NCBI GenBank assembly: GCA_029465975.1
Contig: CM055761.1
Span: 2,073,758 to 2,137,757, forward strand
Reading direction: 5' to 3'
Source: Dallia pectoralis
Taxonomy: Eukaryota; Chordata; Actinopteri; Esociformes; Umbridae
Length of the DNA stretch: 64,000 bases
Part shown: positions 50,601-60,832 of the stretch, in pieces
How positions within the stretch are numbered: the stretch's first letter is position 1
How the letters are laid out: each line of letters begins with the position of its first letter
Position numbers and translations under genes: made by a program
Notes under the pieces: generated by a model
The model's input: the letters and a program-made list of their open reading frames with translations, nothing else
Database searches by the model: none
What the model was told of the DNA's origin: nothing

Positions 50601-53600
50601 GTTATGGAGATATTGGTTATAGTTCCTGTACACAATCTACTGTTTACAAACTGAAGCCAGGAACATTGGCTCTCAGAACCACAATTTCTGGGTGATTTTG
50701 ACGCTCCACAGTTTGTTATTTGGTTATTCTGATGCTTATCTGAACAGCGGTCTTCAACCGCTCCACTTTACTGTTAAATGAAAAGAAAATTAACGCTGTG
50801 AACTTAGAGTCCCAGGAAAAGGCATTGACCTTGCATCAGGAACCTGTTAGTGTGGCACCTTGTGGGCTAGGAGGGCATTACAGCTCTCTAAACATTAATG
50901 TTTCTTTTATACACCATAAAACATGGCGGTTGCCAACGCACCCATACTATCTTGTGTAAATAGTTGAGTTAAGTGAATTAGTATGTGTTTATATGTTTCT
51001 CTATGTTCATTTGTCTGTGTGGTTCATTGTTGTTTGTGGCTGCAGTTGCTGCCAGTTTTGTTTTTTTGTTCTTTATGTTTTCAAATATAAATGATAAGAT
51101 ATCTCAAGAGGAGCTCAACATACGTGTCCACTTTCAAGCAGCACCCTGACACCCAGCTATGCTTCAGCTCACTGACTTAGCAACCCTCACAGGGACATCA
51201 ACATTAACTCCTTTAAAGTCGTTCTTTCAACCAAACTCCTTTTCTAACCATTACTCCTATGGTTTCTATAGCTCCTGAGCAGGGTCCTGACTTCTGGAGA
51301 GTGTTTCCGGCCAGGGCACAGACTAACGTCACTCTACTCTTTAAGGTAGAGTCCATATTATATACAGAACACATAACATGTCAAGTACATTTGAATTGTC
51401 ATTATTGTCAGTGACATCTCCATTGAGTTTAAACTCTTCCTTTTGCCTCTCCCTACAGTATTGCCTACTGTAACTCTTCTTTTTGCTCTTTCCTACAGTA
51501 TACAATGAGTAACTCTTCCTTTTGCTCTTCCCTCCAGTAACTCTTCCTTTTGCTCTTCCCTACAGTATTCCCATACAGTACCTCTTCCTTTTGCCTCTCC
51601 CTACAGTATTGCCTACAGTAACTCTTCCTTTTGCTCTTCCCTCAAGTAACCCTTCCTTTTGCTCTTCCCTACAGTATTCCCTACAGTACCTCTTCCTTTT
51701 GCCTCTCCCTACAGTATTGCCTACAGTAACTCTTCCTTTTGCTCTTCCCTCCAGTAACTCTTCCTTTTGCTCTTCCCTACAGTATTCCCATACAGTACCT
51801 CTTCCTTTTGCCTCTCCCTACAGTATTGCCTACAGTAACTCTTCCTTTTGCTCTTCCCTCAAGTAACCCTTCCTTTTGCTCTTCCCTACAGTATTCCCTA
51901 CAGTACCTCTTCCTTTTGCCTCTCCCTACAGTATTGCCTACAGTAACTCTTCCTTTTGCTCTTCCCTCAAGTAACTCTTCCTTTTGCTCTTCCCTACAGT
52001 ATTCCCTACAGGAACTCTTCCTTTTGCTCTTCCCTACAGTATTCACTGAGTAACTCTTCCTTTTGCTCTTCCCTCCAGGATTCCACCATAACGAAGCCAA
52101 CCTATTGTGTGGAGGGTCTTGTAGTACAGCATCAGGACTCTGGGGGCACTGTGACAGAAGAGGACATAGGCCTTGTGTCAACCTATAGCTTTGAGTGGAA
52201 AAATGAAGTTCACTTTGTTACTGTGAAGGCAAACAACAGCCGGGGTGTCTCCTCCAGCAACACCAACATGACCCTGATGAAACAGCCCATAAGTAAGTCA
52301 CAAGGAATATTCATATGATGGGAGTGAAGAATTTCTATATCATTACTCAAAACCGGTTTAGAACATTGACTCTTCAAACTGCTGCTTCACTTGATCGATG
52401 ATGGATAGATCCTGAAGGCAGTGAATCGATGGATGTTGGGGTGTCTGATGTTGGGGTGTTTGATGTTGGGGTGGTGGATAGATCCTCAAGGTGGTTGATG
52501 GATGCTCGAGGAGTTAGATGGATAGATGTTTGCTCCAAGAGATGGAGGTTGTTCTGTTTACTAGTAGGTCGCTACAGGACAAAACGGTTGGAGGACAACA
52601 CAGCTTGAAAATATGAACTGGAAAAATAACTCTCGATCTACCGGTCAATCTTTGTTCCTACCCTCACCTATGGTCATGAAAGCTGGGTCATGACCGAAAG
52701 AACGAGATCGCGGGTACAAGCGGCCGAAATGGGTTTTCTCAGAAAGGTGGCTGGCCTCTCCCTTAGGGATAGGGTGAGAAGCTCAGTCATCCGAGAGGAA
52801 CTCTGAGTAGAGCCGCTGCTCCTTTGCATAGAAAGGAGCCAGTTGAGGTGGTTCTGGCATCTTGTAAGAATGCCACCTGGGCGCCTCCCTAGAGAGGTGT
52901 TCCAGGCACGTCCAGCTGGGAGGAGACCTCGGGGAAGACCCAGGACTAGGTGGAGAGATTATATCTCCACACTGGCCTGGGAACGCCTCGGGATTCCCCA
53001 GTCAGAGCTGGCTAATGTTGCCCGGGAAAGGGAAGTTTGGGGTCCCCTGCTAGAGCTGCTACCCCCGCGACCCGACCCCGGATAAGCGGTTGAAGATGAG
53101 ATGAGATGAGATGAGAAAATAACTCTTAGTTGCACGTGACTTTCTCTCCAGGCCAGTGTATGCGGTCATTCAGCGCCTCCCGCGTGAACAGTAGTTGTGT
53201 GGTCCTGTCGTGGTCCCTGCAGCCCGGCGGACGCATTCCGTCGTCCCTGGTCGTTGTGTGCTCGGTTCAGAACTCAGTTGTCAGGGAGAGCTGGACTCGG
53301 CTCCCCCCAGAACAGCTCCTCTATCTACACGGTATGCCTATCGATGTTCAGTCACGTGCCCTCCCACACGGCACTCCCACGTGCCCTTCCACACGCCACT
53401 CCCTCCCACCTGCCACTCCCACACGCCACTCCCTCCCACCTGCCACTCCCATACGCCACTCACAGGCCACTCCCACAGGCCACTCCCATGTGCAGTCCCA
53501 CACACTACTCCCCGCGCTACTCCCACGTGCCCTCCCACACTCCCACGTGCCCTCCCACACCCCCACAAGCCACTCCCACACGCCACTCCCACAGGCCACT

Positions 53601-56046
53601 CCCACGCGCCCAGATCAACCTCTATAAAATGACAAAACATCCGTAGTGAAATTAGTATTAGGTTTTTTCCAACAGGTAAATACTGTTACCCATATTTGAT
53701 ATTGTTTTCATATTTGACTAACCCTAACCCATATCAGTGTCTCTGTCTTGTCTTCATTTCCCAGGGAATTTCTATGGCTCTGAAGAATACCTATTCGTCT
53801 TGTACCCAGTGTTTGTGGATGGAGAAGGAGAACCAATGCGTGCTAAAGGTTAGCCCTTTGTCTCCAGTGATGGAAATCTCCCACCGACAAGTTAATATAA
53901 ACCAGTAAACAAAGAAATCACATCACTTTTTACAGCTTCAATTGGTATATATTGCCAATATATATTACAGCTGGTCAGCGATGCGACAGCTCTTAGACGT
54001 GGTAATTTGGCCAAACACCACACATCCCCGATGCTTTATTTAGTGTGGTTTATATCATGCATTTATTGATACATGAATGTCCTCTGGATGTGATTTATTG
54101 TGTGTGCCTTGTCTTCTAGTCTTTATAGAGGGTGACAGTGGACCTCTGGATGTGATTTAATGTGTTTCTTGTCTTCTAGTCTTTATAGAGGGTGACAGTG
54201 GACCTCTGGATGTGATTTAATGTGTGTGTCTTGTCTTCTAGTCTTTAGAGAGGGTGACACTGGACCTCTGGATGTGATTTAATGTGTGTGTCTTGTCTTC
54301 TAGTCTTTAGAGAGGGTGACACTGGAGCTCTGGATGTGATTTAATGTGTGTGTCTTGTCTTCTAGTCTTTAGAGAGGGTGACATGGGAGCTCTGGATGTG
54401 ATTTAATGTGTGTGTCTTGTCTTCTAGTCTTTAGAGAGGGTGACAGTGGACCTCTGGATGTGATTTAATGTGTGTGTCTTGTCTTCTAGTCTTTAGAGAG
54501 GGTGACACTGGAGCTCTGGATGTGATTTAATGTGTGTGTCTTGTCTTCTAGTCTTTAGAGAGGGTGACAGTGGACCTCTGGATGTGATTTAATGTGTGTG
54601 TCTTGTCTTCTAGTCTTTAGAGAGGGTGACACTGGAGCTCTGGATGTGATTTAATGTGTGTGTCTTGTCTTCTAGTCTTTAGAGAGGGTGACACTGGAGC
54701 TCTGGATGTGATTTAATGTGTGTGTCTTGTCTTCTAGTCTTTAGAGAGGGTGACACTGGAGCTCTGGATGTGATTTAATGTGTGTGTCTTGTCTTCTAGT
54801 CTTTAGAGAGGGTGACACTGGAGCTCTGGATGTGATTTAATGTGTGTGTCTTGTCTTCTAGTCTTTAGAGAGGATGACAGTGGCTTTATTGTCCTGATGA
54901 TGAGCATCTTCTTCCTCTCCATTGTCCTCTTCGTCGCCCTGGTTGCATTCCAAAACCAGTAAGATTCTCGTATCTTTTACCGTAGTTTAAAGTTGAATAG
55001 TTGTACATACTGCCAATAGATAATATCTCAGTCGTGGACAGATATCAGCTGCTCTGTGTTCTGTAGTCTGGTGGGACTAGTGTAAAACTTACATACGGTA
55101 ATTATTACAGTGTTAACTCCAATAATGTCTTATTCCTAGCTTGAAAACGTTCCTATGGAAAGATGTTCCAAATCCCAACAACTGTTCCTGGGCCCAGGGG
55201 ATGGACTTCAGGAAGGTCAGATCGACAGCAAACATTTACTTAAGCTGAATATTCCAATGTTATGAGCTGTTCTTGTGGATTCCACACTTGGTTGTGAAGT
55301 ATTGGCCATTCACAGCAAATCATATTCGCTAATCCATATCCTAAAGTGCTTCATTGCTATTTAAAACATGGTCAGCACGTATAGCTTCAGAGGGTTGCTG
55401 TTTGACTCCATGTATCTGCTTTACATGAACTCGACGACGTACTCCTGTCCAGGCTGACACCATGGAGAAGTTGTTCCGCTACCCAGAGGGTCTGCCAGCC
55501 TGGCCGTTACTCCTTGTTTCCGAAACAATCTGCCAGGCCACGATCATGGAGAAAACTGAGCCTACCTCCCCAGACAAGGAAAGCTTCCGTATCCCAGATT
55601 TCGCCTCATCGCCCTTGCAGGAGGACAAGCTACCAAAGCTACCAGAACACTGCAGGCTTTCAGATATCTTAGCCCAGTTGCCAGTGATCTACACAACCGT
55701 GGTTCTCCCAGATGCCTTCCATCACCCATTAGTGGCCAGCCTCAGCCCCTCCAGCGACAAGGGCAACAAATACGCTAGCAACTACGACATTTCCGACTCA
55801 TTCCCTGGAGGCCCCTGGGAGCTTGAGAATCTCCTGGCAGGAGAGTCGAACATGGACCCACAGATCTCTCTCAGTTACCACACTGTAGAACCTCCCTCGA
55901 GGACTTCGTCAGCTGCTCAGCAGGAGGCCAGGGGAGTCGTTAAGGGCGCGGGGAGGGATGGAGGTGAAGGACCAATCTCGCCAAAGCATGAAACGCCAAA
56001 AGGAGCACTTGGACGAGAAGGGTGGAGTTATGTTGCTCAAATATGA
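42984..56046 (+). CDS. lepr: Leptin receptor (long, signalling form)
   Basis: Sixteen coding exons, 928 aa: 42984-43023, 43522-43764, 44010-44130, 44453-44622, 48311-48586, 48814-48910, 49493-49704, 49916-50070, 50349-50502, 51272-51345, 52079-52292, 53152-53331, 53765-53848, 54862-54958, 55140-55215, 55453-56046. Junctions are GT-AG and phases agree throughout; the exon-3 donor was chosen among options by phase. Order: signal peptide (MLTFMVPFLLMSQ), N-terminal and first cytokine-receptor subdomain, Ig-like domain, second cytokine-receptor module with WSDWS at 474-478, membrane-proximal fibronectin III, transmembrane helix about 682-703, Box1 in FLWKDVPNPNNCSWAQG, then a tyrosine-bearing tail. 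This type I cytokine receptor binds leptin and signals through JAK2/STAT3. The fibronectin module with the first WSXWS is absent. Confidence 0.93.
44786..46920 (-). mobile_element. Broken LINE (RTE/Rex3-like) in lepr intron 4
   Basis: The minus strand encodes about 750 residues of a non-LTR retrotransposon polyprotein: the pre-RT region (NSHLRRSFSGIPVEVGGIEP), RT motifs (GKAPGTDEIRPEMLK, NYRGITLL, CGFRPGRGTTDQLF, VDLEKAYDRVP, LRQGCALSPILF, LLFADDVVLMAS) and the C-terminal HLVRMPPGRLPREVFQARPA. Frameshifts occur near 45,740-45,790 (two, nearly compensating), near 45,560 and near 44,900. The endonuclease is missing (5' truncation near 46,915), and homology to the second copy at 52.6 kb stops abruptly at about 44,786, so the normal 3' end is also lost. 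It is antisense to lepr. Clade naming is from memory. Confidence 0.88.
46921..48310. other. Rest of lepr intron 4
   Basis: No fibronectin-type exon or WSXWS coding sequence is found here. There is a GTGAGTTA-type short array at 47081-47167 and a truncated LTR-like start (TGTCACGAATGGGTAGACGG) at about 47931, followed by AATAAA-containing sequence. Confidence 0.6.
48311..48586 (+). other. lepr: lepr Ig-like domain exon
   Basis: Coding exon 5 (residues ~192-284), phase 1 at both ends. YLPERVLASVGEEVTLYC starts the domain, and RCCQSSGNEPSCNSRYATI closes it, matching the mammalian Ig-like domain that begins DVIYFPPKILTSVG. In the family this domain contacts a second leptin molecule (site III) and is needed for receptor activation. 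Confidence 0.9.
49140..49360 (-). mobile_element. Tc1-like fragment in lepr intron 6
   Basis: TGTTCTGCTGGAGAACCCTG, then CATGTGGATGTTAATTTGAC and GGTCATAATGTTTTGGCTCA match end parts of a fish Tc1-type element, without a usable frame. Confidence 0.6.
50095..50310 (-). mobile_element. Tc1-like transposase fragment filling lepr intron 8
   Basis: The minus strand encodes the Tc1 helix-turn-helix region in two shifted frames (FINCRSDCGPNKCEQ and HISTSTVQRRPRESG). It takes up most of the 278-bp intron between coding exons 8 and 9, so this small intron is largely transposon-derived. Confidence 0.8.
51430..52078 (+). repeat. Acceptor-like minisatellite, lepr intron 10
   Basis: Short units CTCTTCCTTTTGCTCTTCCC followed by TACAG or TCCAG, arranged in a 217-bp higher-order repeat (starts near 51522, 51739 and 51956). 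The last unit, GCTCTTCCCTCCAG|GATTCC, is the real acceptor of coding exon 11, so the array consists of copies of polypyrimidine tract plus AG. Confidence 0.9.
52293..52620. other. lepr intron 11, left part
   Basis: Short unique intron sequence with a minor GATGTTGGGGTG direct repeat near 52432-52475; no other element seen. Confidence 0.5.
52625..53120 (+). mobile_element. LINE 3' end in lepr intron 11
   Basis: A 5'-truncated copy of the same LINE as at 44.8-46.9 kb, in the opposite orientation. It encodes the same C-terminal tail (GHESWVMTERTRSRVQAAEM through RDYISTLAWERLG to LLPPRPDPG) with one in-frame TGA near 52805. It keeps the 3' end GGATAAGCGGTTGAAGATGA followed by a GAGAT-type tail, whereas the other copy has lost this end. 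Confidence 0.88.
53345..53615. repeat. CCACTCCCACACG-type minisatellite, lepr intron 12
   Basis: Degenerate tandem units CCACTCCCACACG / CCACTCCCACAGG / CCCTCCCACACG start about 15-40 bases after the exon-12 donor. His/Pro/Thr-rich frames on both strands are repeat artefacts. Confidence 0.9.
54080..54861 (+). repeat. 62-bp array of acceptor plus exon start, lepr intron 13
   Basis: Twelve extra acceptors (AG ending at 54119, 54179, 54241, 54303, 54365, 54427, 54489, 54551, 54613, 54675, 54737, 54799) precede the true one ending at 54861. The first spacing is 60 and all later ones 62. Each unit carries CTTGTCTTCTAG, then TCTTTAGAGAGGGTGACA (the exon-14 start with one change), then CTCTGGATGTGATTTAATGT. 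The unit is therefore a duplicated intron-exon junction. Confidence 0.95.
54862..54958 (+). other. lepr: lepr transmembrane exon
   Basis: Coding exon 14. After VFREDDSG, residues ~682-703 form one strongly hydrophobic helix (FIVLMMSIFFLSIVLFVALV), ending QNQ/H at the exon 15 junction. It is the only exon with a membrane span, so isoforms that stop before it would be secreted. Confidence 0.92.
55140..56046 (+). other. lepr: lepr cytoplasmic exons (Box1 and tyrosine tail)
   Basis: Coding exons 15-16. Exon 15 carries Box1 (LWKDVPNPNNCSWAQGMDF), the JAK2 docking region. The tail of about 220 residues is shorter than the ~300 of the mammalian long form but keeps candidate signalling tyrosines: Y838 (KYASN, like mammalian Y985), Y873 (SYHTV, possibly like Y1077) and Y924 (YVAQ, a YXXQ STAT3-docking motif like Y1141) five residues from the end. 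Assignments are by motif and order. Confidence 0.85.
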
Positions 56047-56356
56047 TGGTTCCGGAGGAGGGCCGACAACTAAGAACAATTTTGATTATTGATTCATCTG
56101 TCGATTTCCGCTTTGATTTATTAGATAGAAAACAAGGACACTTCCAGAAAGATCTGATCCGGTAGATGTTGACGGAAAGAGTTTTAATCATCAGTGACTA
56201 AGGTAAATGTTTAGCAAAAGCCAGAGCTGCTCAACTAAACACAAACTCAACCAGCTTCAGGAGGACACCGGTGTGTCTGTAAAAAAAACTACTGAGCAAT
56301 CCATTCAAGATGAACCATTTTTCAATTTAAAACGTGACTAAATGGATACAAATGAG

Positions 56357-56362
56357 AATAAA
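56357..56362 (+). terminator. lepr: Candidate lepr poly(A) signal
   Basis: AATAAA in GAGAATAAATGTACG, about 310 bases after the stop; another is at 57103-57108 (AAAATAAAAT). Confidence 0.5.
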
Positions 56363-56369
56363 TGTACGT

Positions 56370-58380
56370 TTTATATTTCATTTCCGCGACGAGCTGAGCA
56401 CTAGTCCATGTTCTGCATTACAAACACGCTTCTCTGCTCTGTGAGAGTTCTGCTTTGCACATTTGGCAACAAGTTGTTTTCTTTGGATTTATAAACGTAA
56501 CGTGGTACGGTACTTTGAGGTTTTTAGTCATATGAGACTTCGGCAATTTTTTTAAATGCATTAAACAAAATCTATTTGTTTTATGGCCGTTATCGTTTTT
56601 CTTGACTATTTCTTGCAGACCTACTTAGTTTAGTGTGCTTAGTGACAAGGTGATGGCATTTACTCCTACAACCTACAGGCTGTTCAATGCACAGGGTTAG
56701 AGTTCGCCCCCAAGTGGTAGGAACTGGTAGGACATCAATTAGTGCTAGAGGAGATCTATGACTCAAATGATTCAACAACAGAAAATATGCACAAACAATT
56801 GTCTTTGGCCTGTGTACAGCCTCTGATTTGGATTGTTTTTGTTGTTCAAAGGGAAATTTCAGCCAGATCACAACTTCTTAATATTGAGACATTTATGCTT
56901 TCAATATCACTATCTATGATAACATGATTACAAGCTGTTGTGTACTGTAAAGTAGTTATTTACCCAGCAGTAACCAGACAGTCTCCCGGGAATGATGTTG
57001 GGAAAACCTGCTAAGGGAAATGGGAGGGACTTGGCCAAAGCAGGAAGTATCTTGCAGAGCATTGTAATGTGTATCAAATCTGTTGTATTTTTTTGTAGTG
57101 AAAATAAAATATTTATTGCCAACTTTTTTTAAGTTAAATTTAAGACCCGGTAGTAGTTGTGTTCCACGGGTTCCTGAGGCGGATCCACAACACATATCTG
57201 AACCTAAAAAATAAAGAAATAAAAAACACATATCTGAACCTCAGATTTCATTAGGGAAGTAGTCCAGGTAATTTTGTTCTACTTGGTGAATTGATGCATT
57301 GCACTAATTTACAGAGTTTATGGACTATGTCAGTGGTTTCCAAAAAAAAGAAAATGTTGGTCCCAGGGAATAAAATAAGTTAGGAGTTAGGAATGGTATA
57401 TTGTCAATACCCGACATTTTTTGTATTATTTTCAGTGCACTGTGGTGATCCCAACAGGAGGGGGTGCTGATGGCTAACATATTACAGTAACATGTAGCTG
57501 TGACACAGAACACTCGGTAGTCACTGCATTAACTGCGTATTCATGCTATTTTCACGATAGACGATTTAAGGTTACCACGACTAAGCCAGTTTAAATTAAA
57601 AAAAATTATTGGCAGTACAATTAGTTGTCCGGAGGAGCTGGGTGACTTTAACCGTGGTATAGCATGCTGCCTTTGTGAATGATCAGCTTGTGAAATGTCT
57701 GCTCTGCCCTCTATATATGCTATATATATATATATATTCTTCAATGGTTTAATATCAAACTGTCATGTTGCATTAAACTCTTATTAACTCTTTGTGGTGT
57801 TTGTGTGTGTGTTGTGTTATCTCTTAATACTGCCACGGTGAGCGTGTGCGGACTTTAACAAACACACACCGTAACAGATGGCATCATAATCCTCCCTCAT
57901 CCGTCCAGACAAACTCCCATCAAAGTATTACGCGTCTTTGCTGTTTTGGGTGGAGTTTAAGACCAGATTTGTTGACACATCTGATTCTAGGTCCATAGTG
58001 GTTTAGCCTTAAAATAAGTTGGTCTTTGTGTACTTACAGGACTTCAGTTTGAACCTTCAAATAACAAAAAGATTGTCTGTGTGCGTGTGTGCGTGTGTGT
58101 GTGAATGTGTCGATGTGTGAGAGTGAGGGAGTTGGGAAGAGAGTGTGTGTCAAAGTTGGTGCATGTGTGTGTGTGTGTGTGTGTGTGTAAGTGAGGGGTG
58201 AGCAGCTGACAGCATTATTAAAGTGCACCACCTGTAAATAAACTTTCTGTCCTATTCATTAACTGGCTCAGTCGTGGTAAACCAGGGAATATGGCAGATA
58301 TTCAGCTGACAGCGTGTGTGAGTGTGAATGGACAGTAGGCACGGAAACAAGCCAGTAATGATGCCTAGGGACATGGTGGC
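56370..58380. other. Downstream of lepr, no gene seen
   Basis: AT-rich; contains (GT)n-type runs at 58080-58190 and a TA run at about 57720-57737. No coding exon is supported. Confidence 0.45.
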
Positions 58381-58399
58381 TATCTGACAGGAGCTGGAA

Positions 58400-58620
58400 T
58401 TACAGAGAGGGGATGGAGGAGAGAGAGATGGAACGAGAAAGATGAGAGAGATAAAAGATGGGGGAGAGAGAGATGGAGGAGAGAAAGATGGAACGAGAAA
58501 GATGAGAGAGAGAAAGGAGCAGATTAAGACATGGGATGGGTACTGAGAAGAAGGACGTGGATAGGTCAGGAGACGGGGGAAGGAGCGAGCGAAGGATGAA
58601 GTGACAAGGTGAAAAGGGAA
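58400..58620. repeat. GA-rich simple sequence
   Basis: Imperfect GAGAGAGATGGAACGAGAAA-type repeats, purine-rich on the plus strand. Confidence 0.8.
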
Positions 58621-60822
58621 ATGTTAGAGGGTGCAATTATGTTGCCTGCTTGTGTTTTTGAGAGACAGAAGGGAAGAAAGGCCCGGCAATTCATATAAAG
58701 AAATGATGTCCTGTCACGGTCCACCACACTGGTGCACACACACATTTGTTTTATTGTGGGGGGACAAACATGTTCTACCCTAAACGCAATTGTAATTTGC
58801 ACCCTAAACTGAACGGCTAGGCCGTAAATTGCCTTTTTACTTGTGGAGAACGTCAGAAAGGGGATTTCACATTTCCATCTGATACATGATGGTCATGACA
58901 AATTGGTAATCTATGCAAATATGTATTTTTTGCTGGAAACCTGAAAACAAAATAAAGATAAGAATCGTTTGAAGATGAATTGGACACGTGATCAAACGAT
59001 ATTCTCTACAGGCAACAGGTTGGCACAAATAATGGAAAATGAAGACGGTGGTTATTCTAGAGCTGCCCTTATTTCTCTTCTGCAAAAACAAATTGTGATG
59101 CTGCGAAAAGATCGTGGTTACAACAATTTTTGGTTCAAATAGAGCTAGTAGAGAGAGTGGAGAGTGAAGGAGACTGGGGATGAGGTGTTACATCACATTA
59201 GCTAACTGGCAGGGTAACCGCATTGCCTGGGCGATGACTTGTCATGTTGCGGCAGCGCTGTCGGTTGCAGATGTGTGTCACAGTGTCTGTGGCTGGATCT
59301 CCCGGCACGGCAAAAGCTGTCTCAGAGTTGGTCTGATATCCCGTCCACTCTATGCTAACAGATGTCAGTGAATATCCACGCAGAGACACACAGATCTGAT
59401 GTTGCTCATCTGTGCTCCAGCGAGGCGTACTGAAAGTCACTGCCTACACGTTCCGATGGGCGTCGTTCGCCTTTAGGAACAGCCCCAGCGGCGTGACCTC
59501 CAGACATGACTCATCACGCTCACAGTGTTTCCACGAGAACTGTGTCTATCCGACGAGGGGAGTAAGGGGGAGGTGGTGTGTGTGGGGGGGATTCACAGTC
59601 TACCAGATGGCTCGGATTCCTCCTCACAGACGCGCTACTTAAGCGTTAAATCCTCATTTCAACAATACAGCTGTGGTGTTGTTCCCTGACCTCCAGTCAA
59701 CCAATCCATGTCCGGTAAACACTTCAGATTGAACACAACAAAGATGGGAAAAAGTTAGCATTGGTGCAGTTATATTAACATATCTGAGAATTGTTCGATG
59801 AGCAGTGTGTTCCACATTGAAACCAAACATTCAGTTCATTGGGTTTGATATTCAAATTGAATACCACCAATCTCCTTTCATTTGAAGGAGGGAAGGTCAT
59901 GGATCCACTGAAGGAATTTTGGGATATGGATTGTGACAGCGTTTGTGCATTTGCAGAGAAGGTGAATCTGTCTGCTCAGTTTCAAATTCGGACTGATTTT
60001 GAGAATTGCTAACGATACGTAGAACAAATCTGGCCCGTGAGTGGAAAAATTGTATTCTTAGTAAACGCTTACAAATCGTCGTTTTAGTTTGCGGGTGAGG
60101 GTTTAATTGGAGCTAATTCTTATCTTCACTGGTTTACTGCTGGCTCAGATGTTGATGACGGGTAGATTTTACCTTGATCCAATTGCAATTAAAGGGATTA
60201 GGTAAATCATGACTGTCATGTTCATGTTACCTTTCACCTCACAAAGAGACAGGGAGAGAGCACATTTAGTTCAGTGTCCTGTCATTTGATCATATTTATT
60301 CACCTTTTCACTTTAATCATCCTTTTACATTCACAGACCACTGAGGATTTCCGGTGATGGAACTAAAGATTAATATTGCATTCAGGTCCTGCTAACACAC
60401 ACACACACGCACACACACACACACGCACACGCACACGCTCACATGGGGCCGTCTGTCTGGATGTGTCCCCATCCTCTGGTTGTCTCTGTCTTGTCACACG
60501 GCTGTCATCTGTCATGGGAACATAGTGACCAGTGAGGTTCTGGGGCGGACTGGTTCTGCTCTGTCATCTCTGGTGAATTGGGTGTGTATGTATGTATATG
60601 TGTGTGTGTGTGATTACTCCCTCAGCTGGATATGAAATGTGAAAGAGATCATTAACAAGGTCGTCACTACACAACGTAAGAGTTGTTGAGTTTGTGTTGG
60701 AGAGATTTCCTCTCAGTCGTTCAGGAATCTGCCGCTCTAAAGTACCTCTTGGTCCATATTGCTTCCATATTGGAGGAGCGGGATAGAAAGCAGAGATGGG
60801 CCCATTGACAATGTTTGCTGTG

Positions 60823-60832
60823 CCATATTAGG
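60823..60832. promoter_or_regulatory. Perfect CArG box (CCATATTAGG)
   Basis: CCATATTAGG is an ideal serum-response-factor site, identical to the classic c-fos SRE core. A near match, CCATATTGG (one base short), lies about 60 bases upstream. The surrounding ~300 bp is less AT-rich than its neighbours. Function is inferred only. Confidence 0.3.

Noticed and set aside
53195..53646. Overlapping His/Pro/Thr-rich frames after lepr coding exon 12
   Set aside because: Coding exon 12 ends at a GTATGC donor (53332) that keeps phase with exon 13; the rest is the CCACTCCCACACG array.
57188..57242. Direct repeat ACACATATCTGAACCT flanking an A-rich run, as a retroposon target duplication
   Set aside because: Only about 20 A-rich bases lie between the repeats, with no inserted body; a simple local duplication explains it.
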